The notes: generated from the sequence alone by a model not told the origin. DNA of 64,000 nt from Candidatus Pristimantibacillus lignocellulolyticus (GCA_023639215.1 CP097899.1:193501-257500); one strand, 5' to 3'; positions 40,401 to 48,786 are shown, counted from the first letter of the stretch. Program-made: numbers and translations.

Positions 40401-42016
40401 CGAATCGCATCGATTGGCGGGTTAGTTACTTGTGCAAACAATTGCTTGAAGTAGTTATAAAGCATCTGTGGACGCTCTGACAACACTGCTAGTGGTGCAT
40501 CATAACCCATGGAGCTCAAAGGTTCTTGACCTCCAAGTGCCATCGGCTCCATCACTTTACGAATTTCTTCGTAAGTATAGCCAAAAGCTTGTTGACGTTG
40601 TTGCAAGCTTTCTTTACGAACTTCTGGCAACGTTGGTGCATCTGGCAAATCAGTTAAAGCAACAAGATGCTCATCAAGCCACTGCTGATAAGGCTGTTCA
40701 GCTGCAATCATCGCTTTAATCTCTTCATCCGGTACTATGCAACCTTTCGCTGTATCAACGAGAAGCATACGCCCTGGACGCAAACGGTCTTTATATACAA
40801 TATCCTCTGGGGCAACTGGTACTGCTCCTGCCTCAGATCCTAAAATGATATGATCATCTTTTGTTACATAGTAACGAGCTGGACGTAGTCCATTACGGTC
40901 AAGCATTGCACCGATCTGAACGCCATCTGTAAAGCCCATTGCTGCTGGCCCATCCCAAGGCTCCATCAATGAACTATGATATTCGTAGAACGCTTTACGA
41001 TCTTTATCCATACTTTCATGATTAGACCACGGTTCTGGAACCATCATCATAGCCACATGTGGAAGAGAACGACCTGCAAGAGATAAAAATTCAAATGTAT
41101 TATCAAACATCGCAGTATCAGAGCCATCTGGAGCAATAATTGGTTTTATCTTTTCTAGATCATCACCAAACAACTCGCTAGCGAACAATGTTTGACGAGC
41201 ATGCATCCAGTTCACATTACCTCTTAGTGTATTAATTTCACCATTATGAATCATATAGTGGAATGGATGTGCTCTTTCCCAGCTTGGGAATGTATTGGTA
41301 CTGAAGCGAGAGTGAACAAGTGCCATTGCAGATTGTACTGCATCATTGTTCAATTCGATATAGAAGGAGCCAACTTGCTCCGTTGTAAGCATACCTTTAT
41401 AGACTATTTTGCGGGAAGACATACTAGAGAAGTAGAACATTTCTCCACCTGCTTGATCTCCGTAACGAATCGCAAGCTCAGCACGTTTACGAATGACGTA
41501 CAATTTTCGTTCAAATGATAGAGTGTCCACAAGAGCTGCATTACGTCTAATAAAAACTTGAGCCACATATGGCTTTACAGACAATGCAGATTTTCCTAGC
41601 TTCTCATCGTTTGTTGGAACTTCACGGAAGCCGATCAATTGTTGACCTTCTTCAGCAATAATTGAAGCTAATTTGTTCTCTATATCAGAACGTTGCTCTG
41701 CATCTTGAGGCATAAACATCATACCAACTGCATAGTTTTCCGGCTCAGGTAGAACAATACCTTCCTTATTAAGTTCACTTGCGAAAAATGTATGAGGGAT
41801 TTGAATTAATATCCCTGCGCCATCTCCTGTATTCGGTTCACTACCTTGACCACCACGATGTTCCATGTTTTCAAGCAATTGTAGCGCTTTACTTATGACA
41901 TCATGAGACTTTACGCCTTTAATACTAGCAACAAAGCCCATTCCGCAAGCATCTTTTTCGAATTGCGGGTCATATAGTCCTTGTCTAGGAGGTAAACTAA
42001 CTGTTTGGTTTTTCAT
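37415..42016 (-). CDS. gltB: Glutamate synthase, large subunit
   Basis: A 1533-residue enzyme (called gltA in B. subtilis). It transfers the amide nitrogen of glutamine to 2-oxoglutarate, giving two glutamates. The N-terminal amidotransferase starts after a propeptide: Cys24 in KDACGMGFVASIKG becomes the N-terminal nucleophile. Then come the central domain, the FMN-binding synthase domain (SYGSISQEAHESLA, GEGGEHPSRF, GAKPGEGGQLPGQKV) and the 3Fe-4S cluster Cys residues in CVMMRVCQLDTCPVGVA. The C-terminal beta-helix (GATGGEAYIRGIAGERFAVR) is intact. AGAGGGG precedes the ATG. The small subunit gene gltD is not adjacent on either side within the window, unlike many gltBD operons. Confidence 0.97.
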   Translation of the reverse strand: MKNQTVSLPPRQGLYDPQFEKDACGMGFVASIKGVKSHDVISKALQLLENMEHRGGQGSEPNTGDGAGILIQIPHTFFASELNKEGIVLPEPENYAVGMMFMPQDAEQRSDIENKLASIIAEEGQQLIGFREVPTNDEKLGKSALSVKPYVAQVFIRRNAALVDTLSFERKLYVIRKRAELAIRYGDQAGGEMFYFSSMSSRKIVYKGMLTTEQVGSFYIELNNDAVQSAMALVHSRFSTNTFPSWERAHPFHYMIHNGEINTLRGNVNWMHARQTLFASELFGDDLEKIKPIIAPDGSDTAMFDNTFEFLSLAGRSLPHVAMMMVPEPWSNHESMDKDRKAFYEYHSSLMEPWDGPAAMGFTDGVQIGAMLDRNGLRPARYYVTKDDHIILGSEAGAVPVAPEDIVYKDRLRPGRMLLVDTAKGCIVPDEEIKAMIAAEQPYQQWLDEHLVALTDLPDAPTLPEVRKESLQQRQQAFGYTYEEIRKVMEPMALGGQEPLSSMGYDAPLAVLSERPQMLYNYFKQLFAQVTNPPIDAIREELVTSTITTIGPERNLLNPEPESCRHVKLDTPFLSNEQFAKLRHIRREGFKAITIPMFFPAGSGATGIETALDEMFAAADRVIEKGHNLIILSDRGVNQENAAIPALLAVSSLHHHLIRTGTRTKVSILLESGEPREVHHFALLLGYGVNVINPYLVYETFEDMVANGTMRGVTYDKAVKNYIKAATKGVVKVLSKMGISTIQSYRGAQIFEAVGLQESLIEKYFTWTPSRIGGIDLEQIAKDAQNSHDRGFAAQEGAESELDSGGEYQWRRDGEDHLLTPQTIHTLQTSARNNDYKLYKKFSTLVQGENKKHLMLRSLIDFKTDGQSIPIEEVESVDSIVKRFKTGAMSYGSISQEAHESLAIAMNRLGGKSNTGEGGEHPSRFVADENGDLRRSAIKQVASGRFGVTSHYLVNADEIQIKMAQGAKPGEGGQLPGQKVYPWVAEVRGSTPGVGLISPPPHHDIYSIEDLAELIHDLKNANPRARISVKLVSGAGVGTIAAGVAKGRADLIMISGYDGGTGASPIGSIRHAGLPWELGLAETHQTLMLNNLRDRIVLESDGKMMNGRDVAIAALLGAEEFGFSTAPLVVLGCVMMRVCQLDTCPVGVATQNPELRKKFTGDPSHIVNYLRFIAEELREIMAELGFRNVQDMVGRVDRLQTKVLADHLKTKGLDLSAILHEQEPAEGSTRYNSKQQNHGLELSLDARELIPNATAALENGEQVRGTFPILNTDRVVGTTLGYEVTSRYGAKGLPEDTIWYQFVGTAGQSFGAFVPKGITLSVEGDTNDYFGKGLSGGKIIVSPSKRSTFVAEENVITGNTVLYGATGGEAYIRGIAGERFAVRNSGANVVVEGVGDHGCEYMTGGRVVVLGETGRNFGAGMSGGVAYVYDPDRLLLGRSNLEMILLEHIEEHEDVEELRSMLQKHVIYTESEVASRILGDLNAELKNFVKVIPKDYKKMLQHIKSAQQEGHAGEDALLVAFESSKKELLLAVK

Positions 42017-42313
42017 CGTATATTTCCCCTCTATATTAAAAATAAAGAATATTGATTAACTGCTTCTTCTTTATGGGAAGTTATTATAAAATAGTAGAGA
42101 GTGTAATATTCCCTACATCCTCCCAATATTAATTGTTCATCTTGTCTAAATTACATTATGATTTTTTGTGATTTTCACACAATCAACTCATATAGCAATC
42201 TAACAACGATTAGGAATAATATAATATTAGCACTATTTGAATAATAAATATAGAGGGAATATACCACAAAACCTTGATATACAAGGGAATTCAATAGAAG
42301 GGATTTGTACTTT

Positions 42314-43666
42314 ATGTATACAAATTTACAGTTTAAAAATTTTAGAGGAAGCGTCATTATCGCTGGATTAACCGCGCTATTACTTGTATTTTCTGTCTTT
42401 TCACCTATTTCAGCATACGCTGAACAACCAATGATCAGTAACGGAAAAATACAAACGAAAAAAAATAATTTTAATGTTGTAGTTTTAGGTGATTCTTTGG
42501 CTGCAGGTTACCAAAAAGGGTTCGATTCGACTTCTGTACCTTATGGATTCGGAGAAATCGTCTATGAACAAGCCATGTTTCAAGGTAATCGTGCAACATA
42601 TACAAATTATGGAGTACTGGGATTACGTTCAAGCGGATTACTGAACTGGTTAACTGCTATGGAAAAACAACAACATATTACTGCAAATGAAGTGCAACAA
42701 GGATTGAAAGATCCAAGAGTGGATACGATAATTGGAGATACTAAAGCATTACATGAATCCATTACTGGTGCTGATCTTATCGTACTTTCTATTGGCGGAA
42801 ATGACTTTTTAAATATTCTTGCAGGGTTAGACCTAACGAAAAGCGTCTCTTCTATGAGTGCTGATGAAAAAAATGCACTTGTAACACAACTACAAGCATC
42901 TACTGATAATTACAAAAAGAATTTGACTAATATTCTAACAATTATTCAAAGTCTCAATTCTGACGTAGTTATCGCTAGCCAAAATCAATATCTACCTCTA
43001 CCTAAAATGAAATTTAACGGTGTAGAATCCTATCTTCAAGTATCACCCGATTTGGCAGAATTACTTGTTGGTGCACAAACTAACTTGAATAAAGAATTTG
43101 ATTCTATTATAGAAGCTTTCAAGAAATCAGGGTTACACATTGACTATATTGATGCAGCAGCAGTAATCGATGGTAATGCTCTTGGGCTTACTGATATCGC
43201 AACATTAGATGTACATCCAAATGCAACAGGCTATCAAAAATTAGGGGAAGCTTATAGTAACTTGCTATGGGGAGAATACAAAACTGCAGCTCCACGAAAA
43301 GCTGGAGATCCACTATCTGTCATCGTTAATGGTAAAGACGTGGTCAGTACGTATCCGACGAAAGTTATTAATGGTCGTACTTATCTAGTATTGCGCGATA
43401 TTACAACTGCAGTTGGAGCAGAACTATCTTGGAGCAATAAAACAGAAACAGCAACTGTTAAATTAAACGATCGTGTAGTAGAATTGAAAGTTGGTTCTAA
43501 TAGTTATCTTGTAAATGGTAAATCATATCCATTAGATGCTCCAGTCTTTTTATCGAAAATTGGTAAAGAAAATAAAACTTATGTACCAATTGCCGCTTTA
43601 TCTTCAGGATTAGACTTATTCGTGCAATATTGGGGCAAACAAAAACTAGTGTTTGTAAATAATTAA
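42314..43666 (+). CDS. Secreted SGNH/GDSL hydrolase with copper-amine-oxidase-like stalk domain
   Basis: A 450-residue exported protein. A signal peptide ends near residue 38 (PISAYA-EQP). The SGNH hydrolase domain follows: block I VVLGDSLAAGY (nucleophilic Ser), block III SIGGNDFL and block V DVHPNATGY (catalytic Asp/His). Residues about 335-450 match the copper amine oxidase N-terminal-like (stalk) domain common in Paenibacillus exoproteins (VIVNGKDV, GRTYLVLRDITTAVGA, YLVNGKSYPL). The start ATG at 42314 is better spaced from AGAAGGG than the TTG at 42305. Likely a lipase/esterase or deacetylase acting at the cell surface. Confidence 0.9.
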   Translation: MYTNLQFKNFRGSVIIAGLTALLLVFSVFSPISAYAEQPMISNGKIQTKKNNFNVVVLGDSLAAGYQKGFDSTSVPYGFGEIVYEQAMFQGNRATYTNYGVLGLRSSGLLNWLTAMEKQQHITANEVQQGLKDPRVDTIIGDTKALHESITGADLIVLSIGGNDFLNILAGLDLTKSVSSMSADEKNALVTQLQASTDNYKKNLTNILTIIQSLNSDVVIASQNQYLPLPKMKFNGVESYLQVSPDLAELLVGAQTNLNKEFDSIIEAFKKSGLHIDYIDAAAVIDGNALGLTDIATLDVHPNATGYQKLGEAYSNLLWGEYKTAAPRKAGDPLSVIVNGKDVVSTYPTKVINGRTYLVLRDITTAVGAELSWSNKTETATVKLNDRVVELKVGSNSYLVNGKSYPLDAPVFLSKIGKENKTYVPIAALSSGLDLFVQYWGKQKLVFVNN

Positions 43667-43669
43667 ATA

Positions 43670-43709
43670 AGCTTCGTAGCTTATTCAATGTCGAGTAAGC
43701 TACGAAGCT
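43670..43709. repeat. 14-bp perfect hairpin, related to 5450
   Basis: AGCTTCGTAGCTTA (43670-43683) pairs with TAAGCTACGAAGCT (43696-43709) around a 12-nt loop. It follows the SGNH gene stop by 3 bp but lacks a T-run, so it is not a typical terminator. The left arm and loop resemble the hairpin at 5450-5484. Confidence 0.6.
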
Positions 43710-43781
43710 AGTCAGCGTTATCAAGGGGTGCTTTGGAAGTACTTCTCTTCATGGAGGTTTGGAACTGCCAAATTAAATAGA

Positions 43782-43912
43782 GGTTCAAATCATTCGCTTG
43801 TCAGCACCAAGAAGATGACCCACAGCGGAAACGAGTAGCACAGCGTACGTTGTTGGTACGTGAGCACACGCAGGCTTTCGATGGGTGTCATATTCGCCGC
43901 CGACTAATCTAC
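43782..43912 (-). repeat. Dispersed intergenic repeat, family 2, copy 2
   Basis: Reverse complement is homologous along about 130 bp to 32234-32368. It contains the palindrome CGTAC-CAACAA-CGTACG-type segment (43844-43862). It lies between the ends of the convergent SGNH and kapB genes. Confidence 0.7.
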
Positions 43913-43954
43913 AGCGCATAACCGCGTGATCACGAGTGGATGTTTTGAACTACC

Positions 43955-44341
43955 TTACCTCTCGTAATCTTGTAGTAGCTCTTTAAGGATGACCATACTC
44001 TTCCCCGTCCATTGATTGAGTTTGTGTAGTTGATTCAACTGTTGATTGGCAGCTATAAGTAACGATTCTTTATAATCCGGAATCGAACCACTATATGGCT
44101 GAACATCTCTTGGTAAGACTGTTGTTTTCTCTGTGTAGCTCAGTGCTCTACGTTCATGAAACATAGCTACATCAGGCTCATTAGGATTATGTAGATCACC
44201 TTGGTCTGGATGTTTGATAACCGCAAGTATTTTTACAACAAGACGTGGAGAATAAATCTCATATACTTCACCAATATAAATACCTGTACGTACCTTTGCT
44301 TGTACAAGCTGACCAATTTCAAATGCTGTTTGCTGTTCCAT
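43955..44341 (-). CDS. kapB: KapB, kinase-associated protein B
   Basis: A 128-residue protein matching Bacillus KapB along its length: RTGIYIGEVYEI, LVVKILAVIKHPDQGDLHNP, MFHERRALSYTEKT and IPDYKESLLIAANQQLNQL. KapB is needed for full KinB activity in the sporulation phosphorelay. AGGAGG lies 6 nt before the ATG at 44341; the frame upstream to 44560 runs through palindromic leader repeats and is not coding. No kinB is adjacent, although a membrane histidine kinase lies at 61211. Confidence 0.9.
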   Translation of the reverse strand: MEQQTAFEIGQLVQAKVRTGIYIGEVYEIYSPRLVVKILAVIKHPDQGDLHNPNEPDVAMFHERRALSYTEKTTVLPRDVQPYSGSIPDYKESLLIAANQQLNQLHKLNQWTGKSMVILKELLQDYER

Positions 44342-44356
44342 TCTGGACCTCCTACC

Positions 44357-44480
44357 ACTTTTCATTAGATTGTTGATACACTTCATTGCAAATGAAAAGT
44401 TACATCGGAAGCATATACTTCTACTTTTCATGTAATTATTAATATTACATTTGCTTGTGAAAAGTCGCTTCGGACGGAAA
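44357..44480 (-). repeat. Leader hairpin repeats, family 3, before kapB
   Basis: A 59-bp unit (44357-44415) aligns without gaps to the unit at 29079-29137. Its stem ACTTTTCATT/AATGAAAAGT differs at two positions on each arm, both compensated. The stem ends 3 nt before the kapB AGGAGG. A second, degenerate copy follows at 44423-44480 (ACTTTTCA/TGAAAAGT). Confidence 0.75.
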
Positions 44481-44602
44481 ATATTCAACTTTTCATTTAA
44501 AATTACTGTAAATGAAGAAGATATGAATAGCAAGCAGAATAAACTGGACTTGTATAACATTGTGCAGGCAAGTAATATGATAGATATAAAGAAGGTGAAT
44601 TT

Positions 44603-45715
44603 ATGAGTAAGAAAAGAGTATTGCTGCTATCCGAAGGCTTTGGTTCTGGCCATACCCAAGCAGCCCATGCTCTTAGTGAAGGCTTAAAACAACTTAATCC
44701 TGATCTTTCAACTAAAGTATTTGAGTTAGGTAGCTTTCTCAATCCAACCGTAGCTCCGCTCATCATTAGCGCCTACCGAAAGACGGTTAGTTCGCAACCG
44801 AAAGTTGTAGGGATGATGTATCGAAGTAACTATCGTAAACCAACGAACGGAATTGCAAAGTTAGCACTCCATAGATTATTTTATACACAAGCACTAAGAA
44901 TCGTACGACAGTTAAAGCCAGATCTTATTATATGTACACATCCTATTCCGAATATGATCATTTCTCGTCTGAAAAAAGATCGAATCAACACACCTTTAAT
45001 TACAGTGATTACTGATTATGATGCTCATGGTTCTTGGGTCAATCCAGAGGTTAACCAATATCTAGTCTCAACTACAATTGTAAAACAACGACTACTTGAT
45101 AAAGGTGTAAGTGAAAATCAAGTATCTGTAACTGGCATACCTATACATCCCAAATTTTGGAAAACTATTGACCGTGATCATATCCGTTCTCGTTTTCATC
45201 TCCAAAACCTACCTACTGTATTAATAATGGGTGGTGGTTGGGGATTACTTCATGAAGATAGTGCTTTATCTTATATGACCAAATGGCGAGAAACAACGCA
45301 ACTGATCATTTGTGTAGGTTCCAATGACGACATGAGAAAAAAACTGTTGGATGATCCACTATTCCAACATCACAACATACATATTATTGGCTTTACTGCT
45401 TATATTAACGAATTAATGGATGTCTGTGATTTATTAGTAACAAAACCAGGTGGGATGACTTGCACAGAAGGATTTAACAAAGCATTACCGATGTTGTTCT
45501 ATGAACCAATTCCAGGTCAAGAAGAAGAAAATTGTGATCACTTTATAAATATGGGGTTTGGGGAAATGCTTACTTCAAATGATACCGTTGATCGCTGGTT
45601 CAAATTACTGCATGAGGAACAATCTTTATTGGAATATCGACAAAAACTTAAAAATACGCGTGACAATACTTATAGTCCGCAAGCTTGTCCGAAGGCTGTA
45701 CTGCAATTCATGTAG
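44603..45715 (+). CDS. UgtP/MGDG-synthase-like glycosyltransferase (GT28)
   Basis: A 370-residue glycosyltransferase of the GT-B fold. The N-terminal MGDG-synthase domain starts LLLSEGFGSGHTQAAHALSE. The C-terminal half carries the GT28 nucleotide-sugar site: LIMGGGWGLL, CVGSNDDM, HIIGFTAYINELMDVCDLLVTKPGGMTCTE and PGQEEENCDHF. Such enzymes add glucose or galactose from UDP-sugar to diacylglycerol, making glycolipid anchors. AAGGTG precedes the ATG. The hairpin at its end overlaps the stop and acts as terminator. Confidence 0.92.
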   Translation: MSKKRVLLLSEGFGSGHTQAAHALSEGLKQLNPDLSTKVFELGSFLNPTVAPLIISAYRKTVSSQPKVVGMMYRSNYRKPTNGIAKLALHRLFYTQALRIVRQLKPDLIICTHPIPNMIISRLKKDRINTPLITVITDYDAHGSWVNPEVNQYLVSTTIVKQRLLDKGVSENQVSVTGIPIHPKFWKTIDRDHIRSRFHLQNLPTVLIMGGGWGLLHEDSALSYMTKWRETTQLIICVGSNDDMRKKLLDDPLFQHHNIHIIGFTAYINELMDVCDLLVTKPGGMTCTEGFNKALPMLFYEPIPGQEEENCDHFINMGFGEMLTSNDTVDRWFKLLHEEQSLLEYRQKLKNTRDNTYSPQACPKAVLQFM

Positions 45716-45728
45716 TACAGTTTTTTTT
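45695..45728 (+). terminator. Terminator overlapping the glycosyltransferase stop codon
   Basis: CTGTACT (45696-45702) pairs with AGTACAG (45714-45720), followed by eight T residues. The TAG stop lies within the right side of the hairpin. Confidence 0.85.
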
Positions 45729-45885
45729 GAAACCAATAATTGTGTAAATCGTATTGTTTATTATTCGATTATTAGTCCCAAATTTATGTTACACTAAATA
45801 TACTTTACTAATAAAGGATTGTTACTTTCCAAACAATATAAATATTAGTTGAGAGTTAGATACACAATAAAAGGAGCACGCTTAG

Positions 45886-46497
45886 ATGGATGCATTTCTT
45901 AAATTTTTGGAAAGTTTTGGACCTTTAGGATTAGCTATACATTCCTTCCTAGACGCCGTAATTTTTCCTATTCCCGCATTTTTTACCCAGGTATCTTTAA
46001 GTATGGCTCATCCTCAATCAGCATTATGGCTCGCAACGATAGGTTTTATTGCTTGTTTGCTTGGTACTCCAGTAGGATACTTAATAGGTCGATTTTTTGG
46101 TGCCGCTATTTTACAACGTCTTTTAAAACCTGAATGGATTGAAAAAGCTACTCATTATTTTACGACACGAGGTTCAAGCGCAATATTAATCGGTGCTTTT
46201 ACTCCCATTCCATTCAAAGTATTTACGATATTATCTGGTGTAATGAAATATCCGTTATGGCAGTTAATGGCTTATGCAGTAGTAGGTAGAGCTGTTAAAT
46301 TCTACGTAGTAGGTGTTCTATTCTATATGTATGGTAAAGCTGCAGAATCTATGGTCTCTAACGTATCTCTATATATTTTCCTTATAGCTGTACCGATCAT
46401 TGTTATCTTTATTCTTATTCGTAAACAACTTCAGAAGAAAAAAGCACTTAAAGCGTCTGCCTTACAAGAAAATAGCAATCAAACTATTGAATCTTAA
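45886..46497 (+). CDS. YqaA/DedA-like membrane protein (VTT domain)
   Basis: A 203-residue integral membrane protein of the VTT/SNARE-associated superfamily, YqaA branch. Marks are GPLGLAIHSFLDAVIFPIPA at the start, GTPVGYLIGRFFG, and the re-entrant ILIGAFTPIPFKVFTILSGVMKYP (about residues 103-126), in which a TPIPFK pattern replaces the R-x-P-x-R of classic DedA. Four to five helices and a basic tail follow. AAAGGAG precedes the ATG. The role is probably lipid or lipid-carrier transport. Monocistronic with a strong terminator. Confidence 0.88.
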   Translation: MDAFLKFLESFGPLGLAIHSFLDAVIFPIPAFFTQVSLSMAHPQSALWLATIGFIACLLGTPVGYLIGRFFGAAILQRLLKPEWIEKATHYFTTRGSSAILIGAFTPIPFKVFTILSGVMKYPLWQLMAYAVVGRAVKFYVVGVLFYMYGKAAESMVSNVSLYIFLIAVPIIVIFILIRKQLQKKKALKASALQENSNQTIES

Positions 46498-46513
46498 TAC
46501 TATATTTATTAAT

Positions 46514-46568
46514 AAAAAATCAGCATCTACACTGGGATTTCCCCTCACTGTAGATGCTGATTTTTTAT
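46514..46568 (+). terminator. Intrinsic terminator of the YqaA-like gene
   Basis: A long stem AAATCAGCATCTACA with TGTAGATGCTGATTT and flanking A and T runs. Confidence 0.9.
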
Positions 46569-46588
46569 TTTTCAATTATTCTTTCATT

Positions 46589-46641
46589 AAAAAAGATGCA
46601 TGGCTAATTCGGCAGTTGACCTGCGTCATAACCATGCATCT
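46589..46641 (-). terminator. Intrinsic terminator of the NlpC/P60 gene
   Basis: AGATGCATGG (46594-46603) pairs with CCATGCATCT (46632-46641); an inner GCAG/CTGC hairpin lies between. Followed on the minus strand by TTTTTT. Confidence 0.8.
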
Positions 46642-46673
46642 CTCCGGAGAACTATTTGAGTATGAAATGTTTA

Positions 46674-47507
46674 CTATTTCAAGGCACTACCGCCATATAA
46701 GAAGCGATACTCCCAACTATTCCCTGTAACTTTACTTGTTGTTACGCCGCCTCCAGCATTAGAGTACGTATGAAGTATTTGTCCGTCACCCAAGTAAATA
46801 CCAACATGAGTAATTCTTTGAGTGGATTTATTAATACCAGCATAACTAGAAGCACTTGATCCTTTAGATGACATGAAGAACATTAAGTCTCCACGTTTCA
46901 AATCACTAATTTTAGTTACTGTTTTACCAAGGTTTTTCACATATGTCCCTTGTTGTCTAGAGTCAGCTGGTAAAGTAATGCCTAATGCTTCCTTAAAGGC
47001 TTGTCTAACAAAATCTGAACAATCAAAAGTTGTTGTCGTGTTACGATTAGAACCATATTCATATGGAGTTCCTAAATATTTCATACCAGCAGCAATTACT
47101 TTTTCTACAGATGAGCTAGTAGCCGTATTAGAGCCGTTAGAGCTTGACCCACTGTTAGATCCACTATTAGAACCTGAATTGTTAGATGAACTTCCTACAA
47201 CTTCAGTATATTTACTAGCATTGGATATATATCCTTTTTTACCGTTTTTATCTTGAACTTGTAACCATCCGTTAGATGCAAATCCAATAACAGTAACAGT
47301 CTCCCCTTTTGATAACATTCTTATAACTGAGCTACTAGAGTTAGAACTAGTTCTCATGTTAACTCCCCATGTTACTTCTGCCTGTTGATTAACCGCGCTT
47401 ACTTCTGCTGCATATGCGCTAGGAGTCGCAGTAATAGACAGACCTCCTACGAATAAACTCACTGCAAGTGCTGCAGTTGTTACTTTGTATTTGATTGAAT
47501 AACTCAT
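46674..47507 (-). CDS. Secreted NlpC/P60 wall hydrolase with SH3 domain
   Basis: A 277-residue exported protein. A signal peptide ends near residue 33 (PSAYAAEV). A bacterial SH3 domain follows at about 40-100 (VNMRTSSNSSSSVIRMLSKG, GYISNASKY). Then come a Ser/Gly/Asn linker with repeated GSNSGS, and the NlpC/P60 peptidase (about 130-277). The catalytic Cys is in TTFDCSDFVRQ and the His in ITHVGIYLGDG, with a further polar residue in ILHTYSN. Cleaves peptidoglycan stem peptides, typically at D-gamma-Glu-diamino acid bonds. GGAAGGAAG precedes the ATG at 47507; the extension to 47621 is not used. Confidence 0.93.
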   Translation of the reverse strand: MSYSIKYKVTTAALAVSLFVGGLSITATPSAYAAEVSAVNQQAEVTWGVNMRTSSNSSSSVIRMLSKGETVTVIGFASNGWLQVQDKNGKKGYISNASKYTEVVGSSSNNSGSNSGSNSGSSSNGSNTATSSSVEKVIAAGMKYLGTPYEYGSNRNTTTTFDCSDFVRQAFKEALGITLPADSRQQGTYVKNLGKTVTKISDLKRGDLMFFMSSKGSSASSYAGINKSTQRITHVGIYLGDGQILHTYSNAGGGVTTSKVTGNSWEYRFLYGGSALK

Positions 47508-47660
47508 TCTGCTATTCTTCCTTCCTCTTGCTGTATTCGCCTCGTTAAGCGTTGATGTCATTATAGGATTAAAAGGAAGGACTAGGCATCTGACTACTTG
47601 CCTAAAAATGTAGACCTGCAAATGAGCAAAAAATAGGTCGTTAAACGGTGAGAGAATATT

Positions 47661-47694
47661 AATAAAGGGCGCATCTCAAAAGAGATACGCCCTT
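47661..47694 (-). terminator. Probable terminator of the CDF transporter gene
   Basis: AAGGGCGCATCTC pairs with GAGATACGCCCTT (one mismatch) around AAAA. It lies about 195 bp beyond the CDF stop, with only a moderate T-run on the minus strand. Confidence 0.6.
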
Positions 47695-47889
47695 ACTTAT
47701 TCTCATTATTATAGTTACCCCGAAGCATATAAACATTAGTAAAGTGAGAACCTTCTCATTACTCTCTACTTTTTCAAAGTTATAGAACTAGGACTTTTGA
47801 ACCGATTTTATAGGACCCTCAAAATATTACCTGCATTTACCATTACTTTTGAATCATAAATTATATCCATTAAATCTTATTTCCTGTAT
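47695..47889. other. Intergenic sequence without recognised features
   Basis: Most of the 382-bp gap between the NlpC/P60 and CDF genes. AT-rich, no convincing gene, promoter or palindrome apart from the terminator at 47661-47694. Confidence 0.5.
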
Positions 47890-48786
47890 TTATATGTTAT
47901 ATTCATCATTATTATTCTTTTCTTCTAATGGTTCTACATGCACATTTACATTGAGAATATTATGTTTTTTGAATAGTCTACGTTCGATTTCGTCGCATAT
48001 CGTATGACTCTCAATAAGTGATAATTCTGGATCAACCTGAACGCTAACTTCTACAAGCACATTATTACCATGAACTCGTGCCTTCAGATCAGTAATCTCA
48101 CATACACCTTTCGTATTTGATACCGTAGTATGAAGTTTTTTCAGTACTTTCTCATCGATACCATCGGTTAGGGCATGTGTAGATGTTGTGAAAATTTCCC
48201 ACGCTGTTTTACAGATAATAATACCTACGATTAGAGCTGCCACTGGATCTAACCAAGGCATATTCAGTTGCGCCCCAAAAATACCGACCGCAGCGCCAAT
48301 ACTTACTAAAGCATCGGATAAATTATCTTTCGCTGCAGCTCTTAACGCTTGATTGTTAATCTTTTGAGCCAGTCGATTATTGTACATATATACTGCTACC
48401 ATAACAATTGCTGCTCCTATGGCAACCCAAGCAGTTAATATATTGGGTGTATGATATTCACCTTTAACCATGGTACGAATTGCATCGATAAGTACTTGAA
48501 TCCCTACAGTTGCCATAATGAATGAAGCAACTAGAGCTGCTATCGTCTCTGCACGAAAATGTCCATAAGGATGATCTTCGTCCGGTGGTTTCTGCGATAT
48601 TTTCAATCCAATCAATACCGCAATTGAAGCAATGATATCTGTTAGATTATTATATCCGTCCGCAACTAGTGCACCTGACAAGAAAGTATAACCTATCATA
48701 AGTTTAATCGACGAAAGAACTAGGTACGACGCAATGCTAATCCATGCACCTTTTTCGCCTTCTTTTATTTCCTCATACTGCGTCAA
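47890..48786 (-). CDS. Cation diffusion facilitator (CDF) metal exporter
   Basis: A 298-residue divalent-metal/proton antiporter. Six helices span about residues 12-210. The metal site motifs are ALVADGYNNLTDI (helix II, Asp) and AAKDNLSDALVS (helix V, Asp), with HPYGHFRAE in the helix II-III loop. A C-terminal cytoplasmic domain (about 210-298) shows the dimerisation fold and ends in an acidic tail. The NxxxD variant in helix II suggests manganese or iron rather than zinc, as in MneP/MneS of B. subtilis; this is inference. Starts with TTG, 9 nt after AGGAGG. Confidence 0.92.
   Translation of the reverse strand: MTQYEEIKEGEKGAWISIASYLVLSSIKLMIGYTFLSGALVADGYNNLTDIIASIAVLIGLKISQKPPDEDHPYGHFRAETIAALVASFIMATVGIQVLIDAIRTMVKGEYHTPNILTAWVAIGAAIVMVAVYMYNNRLAQKINNQALRAAAKDNLSDALVSIGAAVGIFGAQLNMPWLDPVAALIVGIIICKTAWEIFTTSTHALTDGIDEKVLKKLHTTVSNTKGVCEITDLKARVHGNNVLVEVSVQVDPELSLIESHTICDEIERRLFKKHNILNVNVHVEPLEEKNNNDEYNI

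Noticed and set aside
44342..44766. N-terminal extension of kapB to 44560 and an 87-codon frame above it
   Set aside because: The extension runs through the palindromic leader repeats, while AGGAGG directly precedes the 44341 start that matches KapB.
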